A stretch of DNA of 64,000 nt from Fimbriiglobus ruber (GCF_002197845.1 NZ_NIDE01000007.1:248001-312000), one strand, 5' to 3'. Shown: positions 38,720 to 47,562, counted from the first letter of the stretch. The notes: a model not told the origin generated them from the letters alone. A program made the numbers and translations.

Positions 38720-40566
38720 CGTTTTCGGGTGGGCACAAGGTGGGCAACATTGCCCATGCAAGCCCAACGTGATAGAATTGCGACGCCAGCTTGATCCGCG
38801 ACGTAAACTGAGTGATTTTCGGAGTTTCGACGCGATAGCAACTTCAACCCAATATGCCCGCAAGGTGGGCTCGCGTAGGTTCGAATCCTACCGGGGGAGT
38901 TTTTATCATCTAACTGATCGGCCCCGCAATCGGCCTCAACTCCCTGCAACGCATGGAGGTTGGGGCCGAAACTGTTTTCACCACAATCCCGCCTCCCACG
39001 CTCACCGGCCCCCATTTCGTATCCCCTGCTATCACCCGCAGGTACATCCCGGGGTACATCCGATCTTGGCCTGCTCGCGACCTCTGCTCCTGCTGAGGAA
39101 TCATTCAAAACGGACGGCAGCCTACCGACCGCGGCGCCAAGGTCGGTGAGCCGGGCGCGACCATAAACCGCCATCGTCAATTTCGGGTCCGAGTGACGGG
39201 CCAGCTGCATGGCTTCCTTGAGAGTGGCCCCGGAACGATCCAGGAGGGCGATGAACGTGTGGCGGAGGCAGTGGAAGTCAGCGTACAGGGGACCGTCCGG
39301 CCCGGGTACCGCGTACGGAATGCCGGCCACATCCTCGTCGAGTCGGATCATGTCGGCGGCCCGCTGGTACCACGTCCCGGGCCACACAGGCTGATCGGTC
39401 GGACGGCCGGCGAGGTACTCGGTCAGGATCTCAGTCAATTCCCCGGGCAACGGTTGCACGACCGACTTCCCGTTCTTGGTGTCCTTCGCACCCAGCGAGA
39501 CCGTCGGAGGTGAGTGGTTCAAGTCAAAAGCGGCGGGAAAGAGCCGCGCCAATTCCTCGGCCCGGAACCCGGTCGCCCCGGCCACCGCGTAAAGGATCAC
39601 TCGATCCGGGCCGGCCAACCCGCGGAACGCGGCCGGGTTCGTTTCGGCCGCCCGGAGCAACCGCCGGAGTTCGTCCGCCGAGAGCGGGCGGCGGTCGTGA
39701 CGGCGGTCGAGTTTGACATTTCCGCCGGACAGGTGTGAGAGTGGGTTCTGGCTGGCCCGGCGGTCCAGAACCAGCCAGGTCATGAACGCCTTGGCCGCGT
39801 CCAGATACAAGTTGGTCGTCTTCACACTCATCCCGGTCGCGCGGCGGGCGCGGAGGGCGTCGACGGTCACCCGCGGGTACCGGCGGGCTTTCCCGTTTCC
39901 TGCGGCGGTCAAGCGGTGCCGTTTGACGAGTGACGGGATGCCCGACGGCTTGACCCCGAGCGCTTCCGCGGCCTGAGCCTTGGTGAACAACTCTTGGGAG
40001 GGATCGATGGCCGGGAGGTCGGTCCGCGGATTCCGCAGATCGGCGAGGAATTGCTGGACGCGCGACGCCGAAACATCGGCCACGAACACGGCCCCGGTCC
40101 CGGCGAAGACCTGCCGCGCGCACCGGGCCGTCTCGCGAGCATGCTTCTCGCCGGCCCCGTCGGCTTTGAGTGTCGCTTCCCACGCGTTCAGGTGCTGTGC
40201 CAGCGGGGTCCAGGTGTGTTGCTCGAATGGGTCGTGCAGGCCCGCCTTCTTCCGCTCCTGTTTGCGGACGATCTCGGCGAGCATCTGCTGGGCCGCGTCC
40301 TTGTTGGCAGACAGCGGGACCTTGCGGACCACCCCGTCCGCGTCCCGGTATTTGGCATACCACTTCTTGGACGGTTTCAGGTACTTGGTCCCGTCGGCGG
40401 AAACCGGGCAGTCGAGCGTCTTCTTGCCGTCCTTCACGCGGACGAACCGCCACTCCCGGACGACCGCCCCGGATTTCAGCTTCTTCGGCTTGGTGAGGGT
40501 TCGCGTGACGACCTCGGCACCCGCGGGGAGAGGATACGGGCGGGACGGGCGGATCAGGCTGGCCAT
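38452..40566 (-). CDS. Tyrosine recombinase/integrase, 3' end altered by IS1 insertion
   Basis: I start at the ATG of MASLIRPSRPYPLPAGAEVV (40564-40566), with CAGGAG upstream. The catalytic residues are all there: Arg 335 (TGFRAEEL), HCLRHTF with His 432 and Arg 435, His 458 (ARHSDPKL) and Tyr 468 (VYGRARL). An Arm-type N-terminal part and a core-binding domain (about 120-290) with an inserted HTH-like segment (AAEALGVKPSGIPSLVKRHR) precede them. After about residue 500 the frame reads through the tRNA fragment and then, from 38719, into the antisense of the IS1 transposase, so the last about 90 residues are not native. It integrates the element to its right. Confidence 0.85.
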   Translation of the reverse strand: MASLIRPSRPYPLPAGAEVVTRTLTKPKKLKSGAVVREWRFVRVKDGKKTLDCPVSADGTKYLKPSKKWYAKYRDADGVVRKVPLSANKDAAQQMLAEIVRKQERKKAGLHDPFEQHTWTPLAQHLNAWEATLKADGAGEKHARETARCARQVFAGTGAVFVADVSASRVQQFLADLRNPRTDLPAIDPSQELFTKAQAAEALGVKPSGIPSLVKRHRLTAAGNGKARRYPRVTVDALRARRATGMSVKTTNLYLDAAKAFMTWLVLDRRASQNPLSHLSGGNVKLDRRHDRRPLSADELRRLLRAAETNPAAFRGLAGPDRVILYAVAGATGFRAEELARLFPAAFDLNHSPPTVSLGAKDTKNGKSVVQPLPGELTEILTEYLAGRPTDQPVWPGTWYQRAADMIRLDEDVAGIPYAVPGPDGPLYADFHCLRHTFIALLDRSGATLKEAMQLARHSDPKLTMAVYGRARLTDLGAAVGRLPSVLNDSSAGAEVASRPRSDVPRDVPAGDSRGYEMGAGERGRRDCGENSFGPNLHALQGVEADCGADQLDDKNSPGRIRTYASPPCGHIGLKLLSRRNSENHSVYVADQAGVAILSRWACMGNVAHLVPTRKRVVDLRAARIVGPDEVPESPDMVRRTLRERQRFADETAAPLADRTPEPLDVGGQPGVLASGRVPVFGNHRPVRGQEVGRHHRPIAVVGR
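38860..38899 (+). other. tRNA 3'-end fragment, probable attachment site
   Basis: A perfect T-arm (GTAGG, loop TTCGAAT, CCTAC at 38875-38891), then CGGGGGA and a discriminator G (38892-38899). No D-arm, anticodon arm or matching 5' acceptor strand is present, so it is only the 3' end of a tRNA. It lies at the 3' end of an integrase gene, the usual place of an att site made by tRNA-targeting tyrosine recombinases. The other att copy is not in the window. Confidence 0.7.
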
Positions 40567-40661
40567 CGGGCGGACTCCTGTACGACTGATGTTAGAACCA
40601 TAACGCATTTTCGGGCGAGATCGATGGCAGTTGAGAGTCGCGTCTCCAGGACGCGAGACGT

Positions 40662-41036
40662 TTACACGGGCGCCGTTCGCCCATTCCTTTGCTTTTTGGG
40701 GGCGGGTGATTCAAAGGCGTCGGGCGTGGTGACCACCGCGAGGGGGTGGCGGTCCCAGATCCGGTCACCCTCGACGCACAACAGCGACACATTTGAAGGG
40801 AGAAGTTGGGCCGGATCGAGGGCGCCGTCCCTCAGCGGCCCACACCCGCGGCCGGTTTGGGCGTCGAGCCCGAACCACCGCCGATTGGTCAACAGGGCCC
40901 GCAGGCCCGTACTGAGCAGTTCAACGAACGGTTCCAGAGGCTCGGGTGGGATGGTATCGAACACCAATTCTTCTCCCTCGACGGACGGGATACACCCGGC
41001 CGCGGTGAGGGCGTCGAGCAGTTGCCGTGCGGTCAC
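40662..41036 (-). CDS. TubC-N-like small protein, unknown role
   Basis: GTG at 41034-41036 overlaps the primase stop (GTGA), so translation is coupled. The 124-residue product starts MTARQLLDALTAAGCIPSVE and continues to LRALLTNRR, resembling the small TubC N-terminal docking-type fold found in many mobile-element proteins. The C-terminal half (LCVEGDRIWDRHPLAVVT) is not recognised. It may modulate the primase/helicase encoded just upstream. Confidence 0.55.
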   Translation of the reverse strand: MTARQLLDALTAAGCIPSVEGEELVFDTIPPEPLEPFVELLSTGLRALLTNRRWFGLDAQTGRGCGPLRDGALDPAQLLPSNVSLLCVEGDRIWDRHPLAVVTTPDAFESPAPKKQRNGRTAPV

Positions 41037-43936
41037 GATCCACCTCCTATCGGGTCCAGCGGCGTCCCGCGATTCGGGTTCGACCCGTACCGCCGTTTCC
41101 GGGGGGCGGGCGCTTCGGGTTCCCCGGACCGGGCCGGAACATGTCCACCATCGCCACCATGTCCACCGGAACCGTTCACCTGAGCACGTTCACTTGACCC
41201 GTCCGGAATCTTTTCCGTGTGACCCGACCGGGCCGGAACATGTCCACCATCGCCACCATGTCCACCGGAACCGTTCACCCGCGCGCGTTCACTTGACCCG
41301 TCCGGAATCTTTTCCGTGTGACCCGAGCGGGCGGAAACATGTCCACCATCGCCACCATGTCCACCGGAGTTCGTCATCTCGGGAGAACCACCGTGTTCAC
41401 CCGGGGTGGTTACGGCGTTCCCCAAGCGGGCGGAAACATGTCCACCATCGCCACCATGTCCACCAGGACCGACCGCCGGAGTGGCATCCTCCGGCCGGTG
41501 GGTGGAGTCTGTGATGTTGCCGGACCGGGCGGAAACATGTCCACCATCGCCACCATGTCCACCGGCCGGAACTGGCGCGCTGGCCGGAGCGGGCGGTTGA
41601 GGGCGGTTGCGTGTCTCGGCCTGCGAGCGGGCGTCCCGGACGACCCACCGGTTGGCCCCGTGCGGGGCGTCCGACTTGTCCACCATCCGTCCGCCGAAGT
41701 TCCGCCGGGCGAAGTGTCGGAACTTGTATCCCAGGGCCCGCCCGTCCAGCTTCCCGCACAGCTCCTCGACCGCCGCCCGCATGTCCACCATCCAGTCCGG
41801 AATCGGGGTGGTCTCCTTCAATCGGGTCAGAATGTCGGCCGTCGTCAACCCGCGGCCGGTCTCGTCCATCCGGGCCAGCCCGGCCACGATGTCGGCCATC
41901 GCGGCCGCGTCCCGGTCGGCCGCCGTCTGGAGGGCGATCCGCGTCTCCCCAGGGTCGGGCAACCCCGCAAACACGATTGCCTCCCGGACCACGTCCGACC
42001 ACCCCTCGTAACTCCCCCACGGCTTCAGCCCGTGCGTCGGCCGACCGGCCAGCACCCATCCGCGGAGGATGGTCAGCGCGGCCGACAGCAACTTCCCCCG
42101 ATTCGTACGGACGTGAGCCCGCAGGTTCACGTATCGGAAGCCGTCCCGCATCTCCGGCCGCTCATGGTCGCTCTCCATCCGGATGTGACACACCCGGCGG
42201 GACGTGTCGGCGTGGAGTTGGACGTTGTTCCCGGTCCCGAACCAGACGACGTGCAGTGGGCCGTCATACACACGGTTCCCGCCGAGAATGCGGTCCTTCC
42301 ACCGGTCGGCCGTCAGAGCCGCGTCGAGGATGTCGTTACCGACCGCCCCGGCCAAATTGTCGAGCAGGACCAACCGTTCGCCCTCCATCGCCAGGGTGGT
42401 GATCCGCTTCCGCAACTCCTCCCGGTCGTTCGTGTACGACATGACCGGGAATCGCAGCCCGGTGACGACCAAGGCGACGACGTCGGCGAGCAGTCCGGCC
42501 CCCGCCCCGCGGACGTTCTTGTCGATCAGGAACAGCGGGGCCGGACCCTCGAACAAGAACCACGCGAGCGGGGTCAGGAGGCCGGCGATCAAGGCGGCCC
42601 GGTGGGCCGGGGTCTCGAACGGGAAGTCGGCGAGCGGGTCGAGGAGCGTCGCCACCCCCGCGGTCACGTCGGCGGTCGTCGGGCGGTCCGGGACGTCGAT
42701 CGCGAGGTCGGGCGGCAGGCACGCGAGCAGCCCCGACCCGCGGTGGTACCCGTTGGCCGTGAGAACCGTTCCGCTCGGCATCAGGACCGGGTAGGTGACG
42801 ACCGCGTCCAGCCGGCGGAGGGTCGGCCACGCGCCGCGGGCGTGGACGGCCTGGACGCACCAGTCGGGTGGGTGGGCGTCCTCCAGGGCCGCGTTCTCCC
42901 CGCTTCCCCGCCACTGCTTCCACGTCGCGCACCGGGTCAGCCGCTCGCGGAGGAGTGGGCGGGCGAGTTCGCGGACGACGGGCGCCCCGACCGGCCGGCG
43001 GACGACCTCGTCCGAATCCGGCTCGGCCGCCGTCTCGCGGACGTGGACCAGCAGCCCGCCCCGTTCGTACACGTCGGGTTCGGTCGACAGGGCGGTCGTC
43101 GCCTCCTCGTTCACCCGGTGTTCGTCCGTCCCGATCACGATCACCGGCGCCATGTTCGGGTTCGTCACCGGCTCGGCCGCCGCAATGAGAGCCACCAAGG
43201 CGTCCCGACCGTGGGCGACCAGGAAGTCGTCGAGTCCGACTTTCGTGCCCCCGGGGCCGTCGGGCAGTCGGACGGCCCGGACGATCGCGCCGGCGGCCAT
43301 GAGGGCCTCGGCCAAGTGCCACTCGGCCGTCCGGACCTCGGGTTTCCGGGCCAGGTCCGAGTCGTACGCCACGATGACGGTCCGGCCGGCCCACGCGATC
43401 CCGGCCAGGTCGGGGATCAGTTCCCGCGGACCCTTCGCCCGCCGGTCCGCGTCCTTGGCCCGCTTCGCCTGCCACCCGTACACCCCGACCAACCCGACGC
43501 ACGGGAATCCCTCCTGATCGGCCTTGGCCGCCTTCTTCTCGCCCTCGGTCACGAGCAGGGGCACGGCCGGGTCGGTCAGGGCGCCGCGGGTTCCGGGTGG
43601 GACGTACGCCCGGTTCGGGACGCCCGCCGGGCTCTCGTACTTGACCGGCTTCTTCTTGAGGGCCCGCGGGCGGTCGGGCTTGAGGCGGACGTAGTCGAGG
43701 AACGTGCCGGCCGGGTCGTAGAACGGGAACGCCAGGCACGGACCCAGCCCAGTGGCCTTCTTGCGCTCCGACCACCGGAGCCATTTTGCCACGTCCGCGG
43801 GGTCGCTCAGGGACCGGAACCGGCACCGCAGGATCTGGTCGTCCGACAGTCCGGACGCGCGGAGGTCGGCCAGGTGCTGCGGGAGCAACCTGTCGCTCAC
43901 GGTCTCGGCCGGGTCGTCGGGCGCGGAGGTCATCAT
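41033..43936 (-). CDS. Primase-helicase-like replication protein with C-terminal 33-residue repeats
   Basis: 967 residues. The N-terminal third has a TOPRIM-like region (LLVTEGEKKAAKADQEGFPC, then VIVAYDSDLARKPEV), as in DUF3854-type primases of mobile elements. The middle (about 420-680) looks like a helicase/ATPase core, but its P-loop is not canonical (FLIDKNVRGAGAGLLADVVA), with LVLLDNLAGAVGND as the possible Walker B and HVVWFGTGNNVQL as sensor. The last about 190 residues hold five copies of GGHGGDGGHV in a 33-residue period. It probably starts replication of the integrated element. GGGAG precedes the ATG-ATG start. It is coupled to the TubC-like gene. Confidence 0.7.
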   Translation of the reverse strand: MMTSAPDDPAETVSDRLLPQHLADLRASGLSDDQILRCRFRSLSDPADVAKWLRWSERKKATGLGPCLAFPFYDPAGTFLDYVRLKPDRPRALKKKPVKYESPAGVPNRAYVPPGTRGALTDPAVPLLVTEGEKKAAKADQEGFPCVGLVGVYGWQAKRAKDADRRAKGPRELIPDLAGIAWAGRTVIVAYDSDLARKPEVRTAEWHLAEALMAAGAIVRAVRLPDGPGGTKVGLDDFLVAHGRDALVALIAAAEPVTNPNMAPVIVIGTDEHRVNEEATTALSTEPDVYERGGLLVHVRETAAEPDSDEVVRRPVGAPVVRELARPLLRERLTRCATWKQWRGSGENAALEDAHPPDWCVQAVHARGAWPTLRRLDAVVTYPVLMPSGTVLTANGYHRGSGLLACLPPDLAIDVPDRPTTADVTAGVATLLDPLADFPFETPAHRAALIAGLLTPLAWFLFEGPAPLFLIDKNVRGAGAGLLADVVALVVTGLRFPVMSYTNDREELRKRITTLAMEGERLVLLDNLAGAVGNDILDAALTADRWKDRILGGNRVYDGPLHVVWFGTGNNVQLHADTSRRVCHIRMESDHERPEMRDGFRYVNLRAHVRTNRGKLLSAALTILRGWVLAGRPTHGLKPWGSYEGWSDVVREAIVFAGLPDPGETRIALQTAADRDAAAMADIVAGLARMDETGRGLTTADILTRLKETTPIPDWMVDMRAAVEELCGKLDGRALGYKFRHFARRNFGGRMVDKSDAPHGANRWVVRDARSQAETRNRPQPPAPASAPVPAGGHGGDGGHVSARSGNITDSTHRPEDATPAVGPGGHGGDGGHVSARLGNAVTTPGEHGGSPEMTNSGGHGGDGGHVSARSGHTEKIPDGSSERARVNGSGGHGGDGGHVPARSGHTEKIPDGSSERAQVNGSGGHGGDGGHVPARSGEPEAPAPRKRRYGSNPNRGTPLDPIGGGS
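41131..41570 (-). repeat. Five 99-bp direct repeats inside the primase gene
   Basis: A nearly invariant 30-base core (plus strand ACATGTCCACCATCGCCACC and on) has its first ATG at 41141, 41240, 41339, 41438 and 41537, spaced by exactly 99 bp. The sequence between cores is much less conserved than the cores, apart from the pair at 41180-41330. The core encodes GGHGGDGGHV. Confidence 0.9.
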
Positions 43937-43970
43937 GTCGGTCGTACTCCCGGGTGGAGCGCGTGCGGGC

Positions 43971-44234
43971 TCACTTGGCGGCCGCGGCCAGGGCGGCCCA
44001 CCGGGCCGCGGCCGGGCACCCGGCCGCGACCCAGGCCTCGATCTCGGCCCGCCGCCACAGCCGCGACCCCCCGAGCCGGACCGCGGGCGGGAGTCGCCCC
44101 GCCGCCTGGTCTCGCTCCAGCGAAGCCACCGACCGGCGGAGGAGCGCGGACAGGTCTCGGATGTCGATCAGCAACGACGGCGGGGTAACGCCGCGAGCCG
44201 GTTGCGATTCGTGAGTTGGCTGGTCGGTGGTCAT
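43971..44234 (-). CDS. AlpA/excisionase-like HTH protein
   Basis: An 87-residue protein with GAGGAG upstream of its ATG. It has the MerR/AlpA-type winged helix (LLIDIRDLSALLRRSVASLE to RLPPAVRLGGSRLWRRAEIE AW). Proteins of this type regulate or direct excision of integrated elements. It lies 34 bases upstream of the primase gene and probably shares its transcript. Confidence 0.75.
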   Translation of the reverse strand: MTTDQPTHESQPARGVTPPSLLIDIRDLSALLRRSVASLERDQAAGRLPPAVRLGGSRLWRRAEIEAWVAAGCPAAARWAALAAAAK

Positions 44235-44335
44235 AGTTCTGCTCCTCGGGTTGAGACTCAGACGGTGTTCAGTGGGTCACGGGGCGAGGTCCGTCGCGGT
44301 TCGGGACGACGACCGTTTTTGCGAAACAAAGCCAT

Positions 44336-45352
44336 TCAGCCGGTCGCGGGCGGGGCATCGACGGTCACGTCGATGGCCACCGGCAGAGGGACCGGCTTTC
44401 CGACCCGGGCGGCCTGGAGTCGTTCCAGGGTGTGCAGGGCGTGGGTGACCTGGCGGGACAGGTGGGCCTCGTACCGGGTGATGCGGTCGAGGGTGTGGGC
44501 GGGCGGGACCGCGGCCCGGAGGATCTGGCGGTCCCGCCGCGCGCTGAGGCGAGCTTCCACCTCGAGCGCGGCGGCTTCGAGCCGGGCGATCTGCTCCCGC
44601 TGGTCGCGGACCCACTCCCGGCGGCCCTCGCCCGCCCGGGTCAACAGGTCGTCCGCGTCGACGTTCCCGGCCGCCGCCATCACGGCGATCGCCCGGCGGA
44701 CGAACCCCGCGGTCCAACCGTCCCAGTGGTACGGGTCGTCCCGTGCCGCCGCCGGGATACCGAGGTCGGCCAGGAACGCCGCGGACGTGATGTCGAATGC
44801 GGGTCCGTCGTGGTCGGAGAGGTTCCCGACCACGTCCTCGAACACGCCCTCGACCGCATCCCCGTCGACCCCCGCGTCGTCGGGTAACGAGAGTAACTGT
44901 TCGAATAACTCGGCCGCGCTCGACCAGATCGCGAGAACCCCGAACAGGTCCGTCATTCGGGCCTCGAGTTCCCGCACCCGCTGGCGGTCGGCCCGACCCG
45001 CGTCGAAGGTCCGATCCTCGTCCTCCCGCGGAATGGGTTCGGCGGTCTCCTCCAGATCGGCGACCGTGACCGCGGTCTCGTACGCCACCACCCGCCGGAG
45101 TCGCCACAGGCAGGCGGCCACCCGGTCCGCCAGAGCGACCTCTAGTTCGCCGACCGGGGCGAGGGAAGTCACCACCCCGACCCGGTGCTGGTCCCATGCG
45201 GCGGCCGACTCGCCGGGTAAAACGGGCCGCGCCGAATCGAGGCCGTGCGCGAGGGCGTTCCCCGCGACCTTGGCTCGTCCGGCTGGTGTCTTCGGGCCGG
45301 TCGACTTCTCCGCGTTCCGGCGGTTCGCCGTGCGGCGTTTGTCCGAACTCAT
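44336..45352 (-). CDS. STGPKTPAGRA-motif protein, unknown function
   Basis: 338 residues behind a perfect GAGGAGG. The N-terminus (NRRNAEKSTGPKTPAGRAKV AGNALAHGL) is a motif seen in many bacterial proteins of unknown function, often on mobile elements; the short Gly/Lys/Pro segment may bind nucleic acid. The rest is mostly helical with a coiled-coil-like part (about 95-110 and 225-265). First gene of the integrative-element operon, directly beside the 65-70-bp repeat array. Confidence 0.6.
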   Translation of the reverse strand: MSSDKRRTANRRNAEKSTGPKTPAGRAKVAGNALAHGLDSARPVLPGESAAAWDQHRVGVVTSLAPVGELEVALADRVAACLWRLRRVVAYETAVTVADLEETAEPIPREDEDRTFDAGRADRQRVRELEARMTDLFGVLAIWSSAAELFEQLLSLPDDAGVDGDAVEGVFEDVVGNLSDHDGPAFDITSAAFLADLGIPAAARDDPYHWDGWTAGFVRRAIAVMAAAGNVDADDLLTRAGEGRREWVRDQREQIARLEAAALEVEARLSARRDRQILRAAVPPAHTLDRITRYEAHLSRQVTHALHTLERLQAARVGKPVPLPVAIDVTVDAPPATG

Positions 45353-45432
45353 TCCATCCTCCTCATGTCAACTGTGCCCCGGTGAGGGGAACTACAAACC
45401 GCCTGCGGGCCGGTCGGGGGTTTCGAGGGTCC

Positions 45433-45937
45433 GCGGTACGGCACACCGGTCGCCCACGGGATCGCCCCAGAAGCTCTGTCGAGGGCACCCAAGCTACCCG
45501 GTACGCCATTTCGGCCGGTTTACCCCCACATCACCCGGCCGAACGGTCTCGCGGCGATTCTCCCCATGAGGGAACCGACAATAGCCGGTACGGCGAACCC
45601 GCCGTTCGCTCGGAGCGACCGCCCTTCGGACGGCCACGAGCGAGCGTATTCGGTACGGCCAAGCGACCACTTGTACGGTCATTGCCGTCGCCTGCGGGCG
45701 GTCGCCGTCGCGAGCCTAACCGGTACGGCTAAACCCCGGTTTCGCGTCTCAACCACCACGGCCAGAGCCCAGCTAGGACCAACCGCGGGTACGCCGGATC
45801 GACCATTAGCGGGGTCTCGGTCACGACCACGGCTGACTCCGGGTTTCCCAGCCTACGCGGTACGCCGGTGCGGCCATTCGATCGGTCTCCGAGTCCCTGG
45901 AGGGCAAAAGTGGAAACCAGCCTACGCGGTACGCCGG
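45433..45937. repeat. Array of about 8 CGGTACGSC motifs, mostly 65-70 bp apart
   Basis: The core GGTACG(G/C)C recurs at 45435, 45500, 45587, 45652, 45722, 45788, 45858 and 45927, with steps of 65, 87, 65, 70, 66, 70 and 69 bp (a weaker GTACGGT at 45673). The best copies share AGCCTACGCGGTACGCCGG (45850-45868, 45919-45937). The DNA between cores is poorly conserved but often contains short hairpins. It is noncoding and lies between the minus-strand element operon and the next minus-strand unit. Could be an iteron-type origin or protein-binding array. Confidence 0.7.
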
Positions 45938-46007
45938 AGGGCATTCGACGGCCGTGGTTCGCAGCCAACGGCCGATGAGCATTTCCGGTAATCAATCACC
46001 CGAACGC

Positions 46008-46056
46008 AAAAAAACTCGCAATCGGCCCCTCCAAAATGGCGGGAACCGATTGCGAG
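46008..46056 (-). terminator. Rho-independent terminator of the two-gene unit
   Basis: Perfect 11-bp arms (CTCGCAATCGG at 46015-46025, CCGATTGCGAG at 46046-46056) with a 20-nt loop, followed on the minus strand by seven T (46008-46014). It lies 70 bases after the stop at 46126. Confidence 0.8.
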
Positions 46057-46110
46057 CCAATGAGTTCGGGCGGACGGGAATTGACGGGATTTTTTGAGGG
46101 CGGGTGTGAC

Positions 46111-46136
46111 GGGATCGGTAATCGATTACCGATCCC
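46111..46136. repeat. 26-bp perfect palindrome at the stop codon
   Basis: GGGATCGGTAATC at 46111-46123 is followed directly by its exact reverse complement to 46136, centred on ATCGAT and containing the TAA stop (46126-46128) of the minus-strand gene. It could be an operator or a folded RNA element. Confidence 0.7.
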
Positions 46137-47562
46137 GGTCCGGGATGGCGGACCACGCCTCAAACTCGGCGGTCCAATTCCCGTGGTCGAACGTGAACGG
46201 TGGCGAGACGAGTTGGAAGAAGCTCGTGAGGAAAGAGCCGAGCGAGAGCATCCCAGCATCCGTTCCCGGCCGCCGCACGGTGCCACCGCCTCGCAGAACA
46301 TCAACCAACATATCCCGGGCCGGGATCGGGGCGTCGAGATCCGCAATCAGGTAACGAGCCGATCGAATGTTCGGTCCGACCGCCGCATCGAACCCGGCCG
46401 GCGAGAGGGGATCGGCTTTTGTCATCTCGACGCCCACCGATTGCCCGTCAGCGGACACGGTTATCGTACCCAACGTCACTTCGACGATGGAAATGTCCGA
46501 CCAAGTCGCCCCGTTCGGGGTGGGGAAAACGGTACCGGACTCCGCGCGGATGCGAAACCGGACCCGGTAATCGTCCCCACGGCCGACCGGGTAAAACGGG
46601 TCATCGTTGAGACCGACGAGCGCCTTCAGTCGCTTGCGGATCACGCTCATCTTTCGTTTGAATGCGGCCGACTTGGTAGTGATCGAGTCGGGCGTTCCCA
46701 GGACGCCACCCCGCTGGGCCAAGAGCGTGAGGATTCGCCACATCTGATCGGGAACGTTCTTCTTCCGACCGTCCTCGAACCCGGCATCAACGAATCCGAC
46801 CCGAGAGACATGACCCCCGGCACGGAGGGTGAGGTCGTGGTCACCGACGATCAGTTCGATCTGTTCCCAGGTTGTCCCCTCCGGTGGATGGAACCGTGTA
46901 TTCGTAGGGAGTGGTGTGTCAGCGGGAGTTACAGCTGACGCCAAGGCGATGGGGTCAATAACAAGTCCGCGCAGATCTAGGGTCATGACATCGGCGAGGG
47001 AAACAATCCTCGCCGGTCGCCCCGACGTCCACGCACTTGCGGGAGGGATGATCGAGGGTACGAACACGAGGGTGTTCGGATTCCCGAGATCCGAGAGCTT
47101 CTCCAGAAACTTTGCGGACGGGTTGGAAAGTCCGACGATAAGGAGCGGAATCCAGACTCTGTCGCCGACCCGCACAGTTCCCAGCTTCCACGCCCGGCCG
47201 GAGACACGTTCCTCAACGACGCCCGTTGACCCGACCGCCGCGGCCGTTCGCTCGGCCAACCCCGTCGTGCAAACAGCCCACCGCCGAAGGCGCGCAGGGT
47301 CGACCGGCGTCCGCCCCTCCAAAGGACAAGGAATGTACGCCCGCCGCGGGCACCCCGGGGCGTCGAACCAGACCACCTGCTCGACATGATCCGCGCCGCA
47401 AGAATCGCACGTTGCGGTGGTCGCCGGAGCTATCTCGGACAACACGCCGAGGCGTTCCATTTGTTCCCGAATTCCTGCCGGCCACCGCGAGAAATGTCCG
47501 ACCGAAAACTCGGACATCGGCAGGTCGGCCGCTACGAGGAGTTCCCGTAAGGGATCAGTCAC
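46126..47562 (-). CDS. Unknown protein with zinc-ribbon and winged-helix-like segments (second gene of a pair)
   Basis: 478 residues from a GTG that overlaps the preceding gene's stop by 8 bases. Residues about 50-95 hold CDSCG...CPRRAYIPCP, a zinc-finger-like cluster. Residues about 285-350 (MWRILTLLAQRGGVLGTPDS to AAFKRKMSVIRKRLKALVG) resemble a winged helix-turn-helix. The N-terminal about 45 residues and the Ser/Thr-rich middle are not recognised. No catalytic motif. It forms a tight two-gene unit with 47555-48727, between a mobile element and a type III restriction operon, so a defence role is possible. Confidence 0.6.
   Translation of the reverse strand: MTDPLRELLVAADLPMSEFSVGHFSRWPAGIREQMERLGVLSEIAPATTATCDSCGADHVEQVVWFDAPGCPRRAYIPCPLEGRTPVDPARLRRWAVCTTGLAERTAAAVGSTGVVEERVSGRAWKLGTVRVGDRVWIPLLIVGLSNPSAKFLEKLSDLGNPNTLVFVPSIIPPASAWTSGRPARIVSLADVMTLDLRGLVIDPIALASAVTPADTPLPTNTRFHPPEGTTWEQIELIVGDHDLTLRAGGHVSRVGFVDAGFEDGRKKNVPDQMWRILTLLAQRGGVLGTPDSITTKSAAFKRKMSVIRKRLKALVGLNDDPFYPVGRGDDYRVRFRIRAESGTVFPTPNGATWSDISIVEVTLGTITVSADGQSVGVEMTKADPLSPAGFDAAVGPNIRSARYLIADLDAPIPARDMLVDVLRGGGTVRRPGTDAGMLSLGSFLTSFFQLVSPPFTFDHGNWTAEFEAWSAIPDRDR

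Noticed and set aside
38863..38899. Complete tRNA gene
   Set aside because: Only T-arm and 3' acceptor strand are present; upstream bases do not form the other arms.
41318..44188. 956-codon plus-strand frame antisense to the primase
   Set aside because: Composition is Arg/Pro/Gly-rich with no motif, while the minus strand encodes a TOPRIM/helicase protein with ribosome-binding sites and overlaps.
45433..45937. CRISPR array or integron attC array
   Set aside because: Only short cores are shared, spacing varies (65-87 bp), no cas or integron integrase nearby, and attC core sites are not seen.
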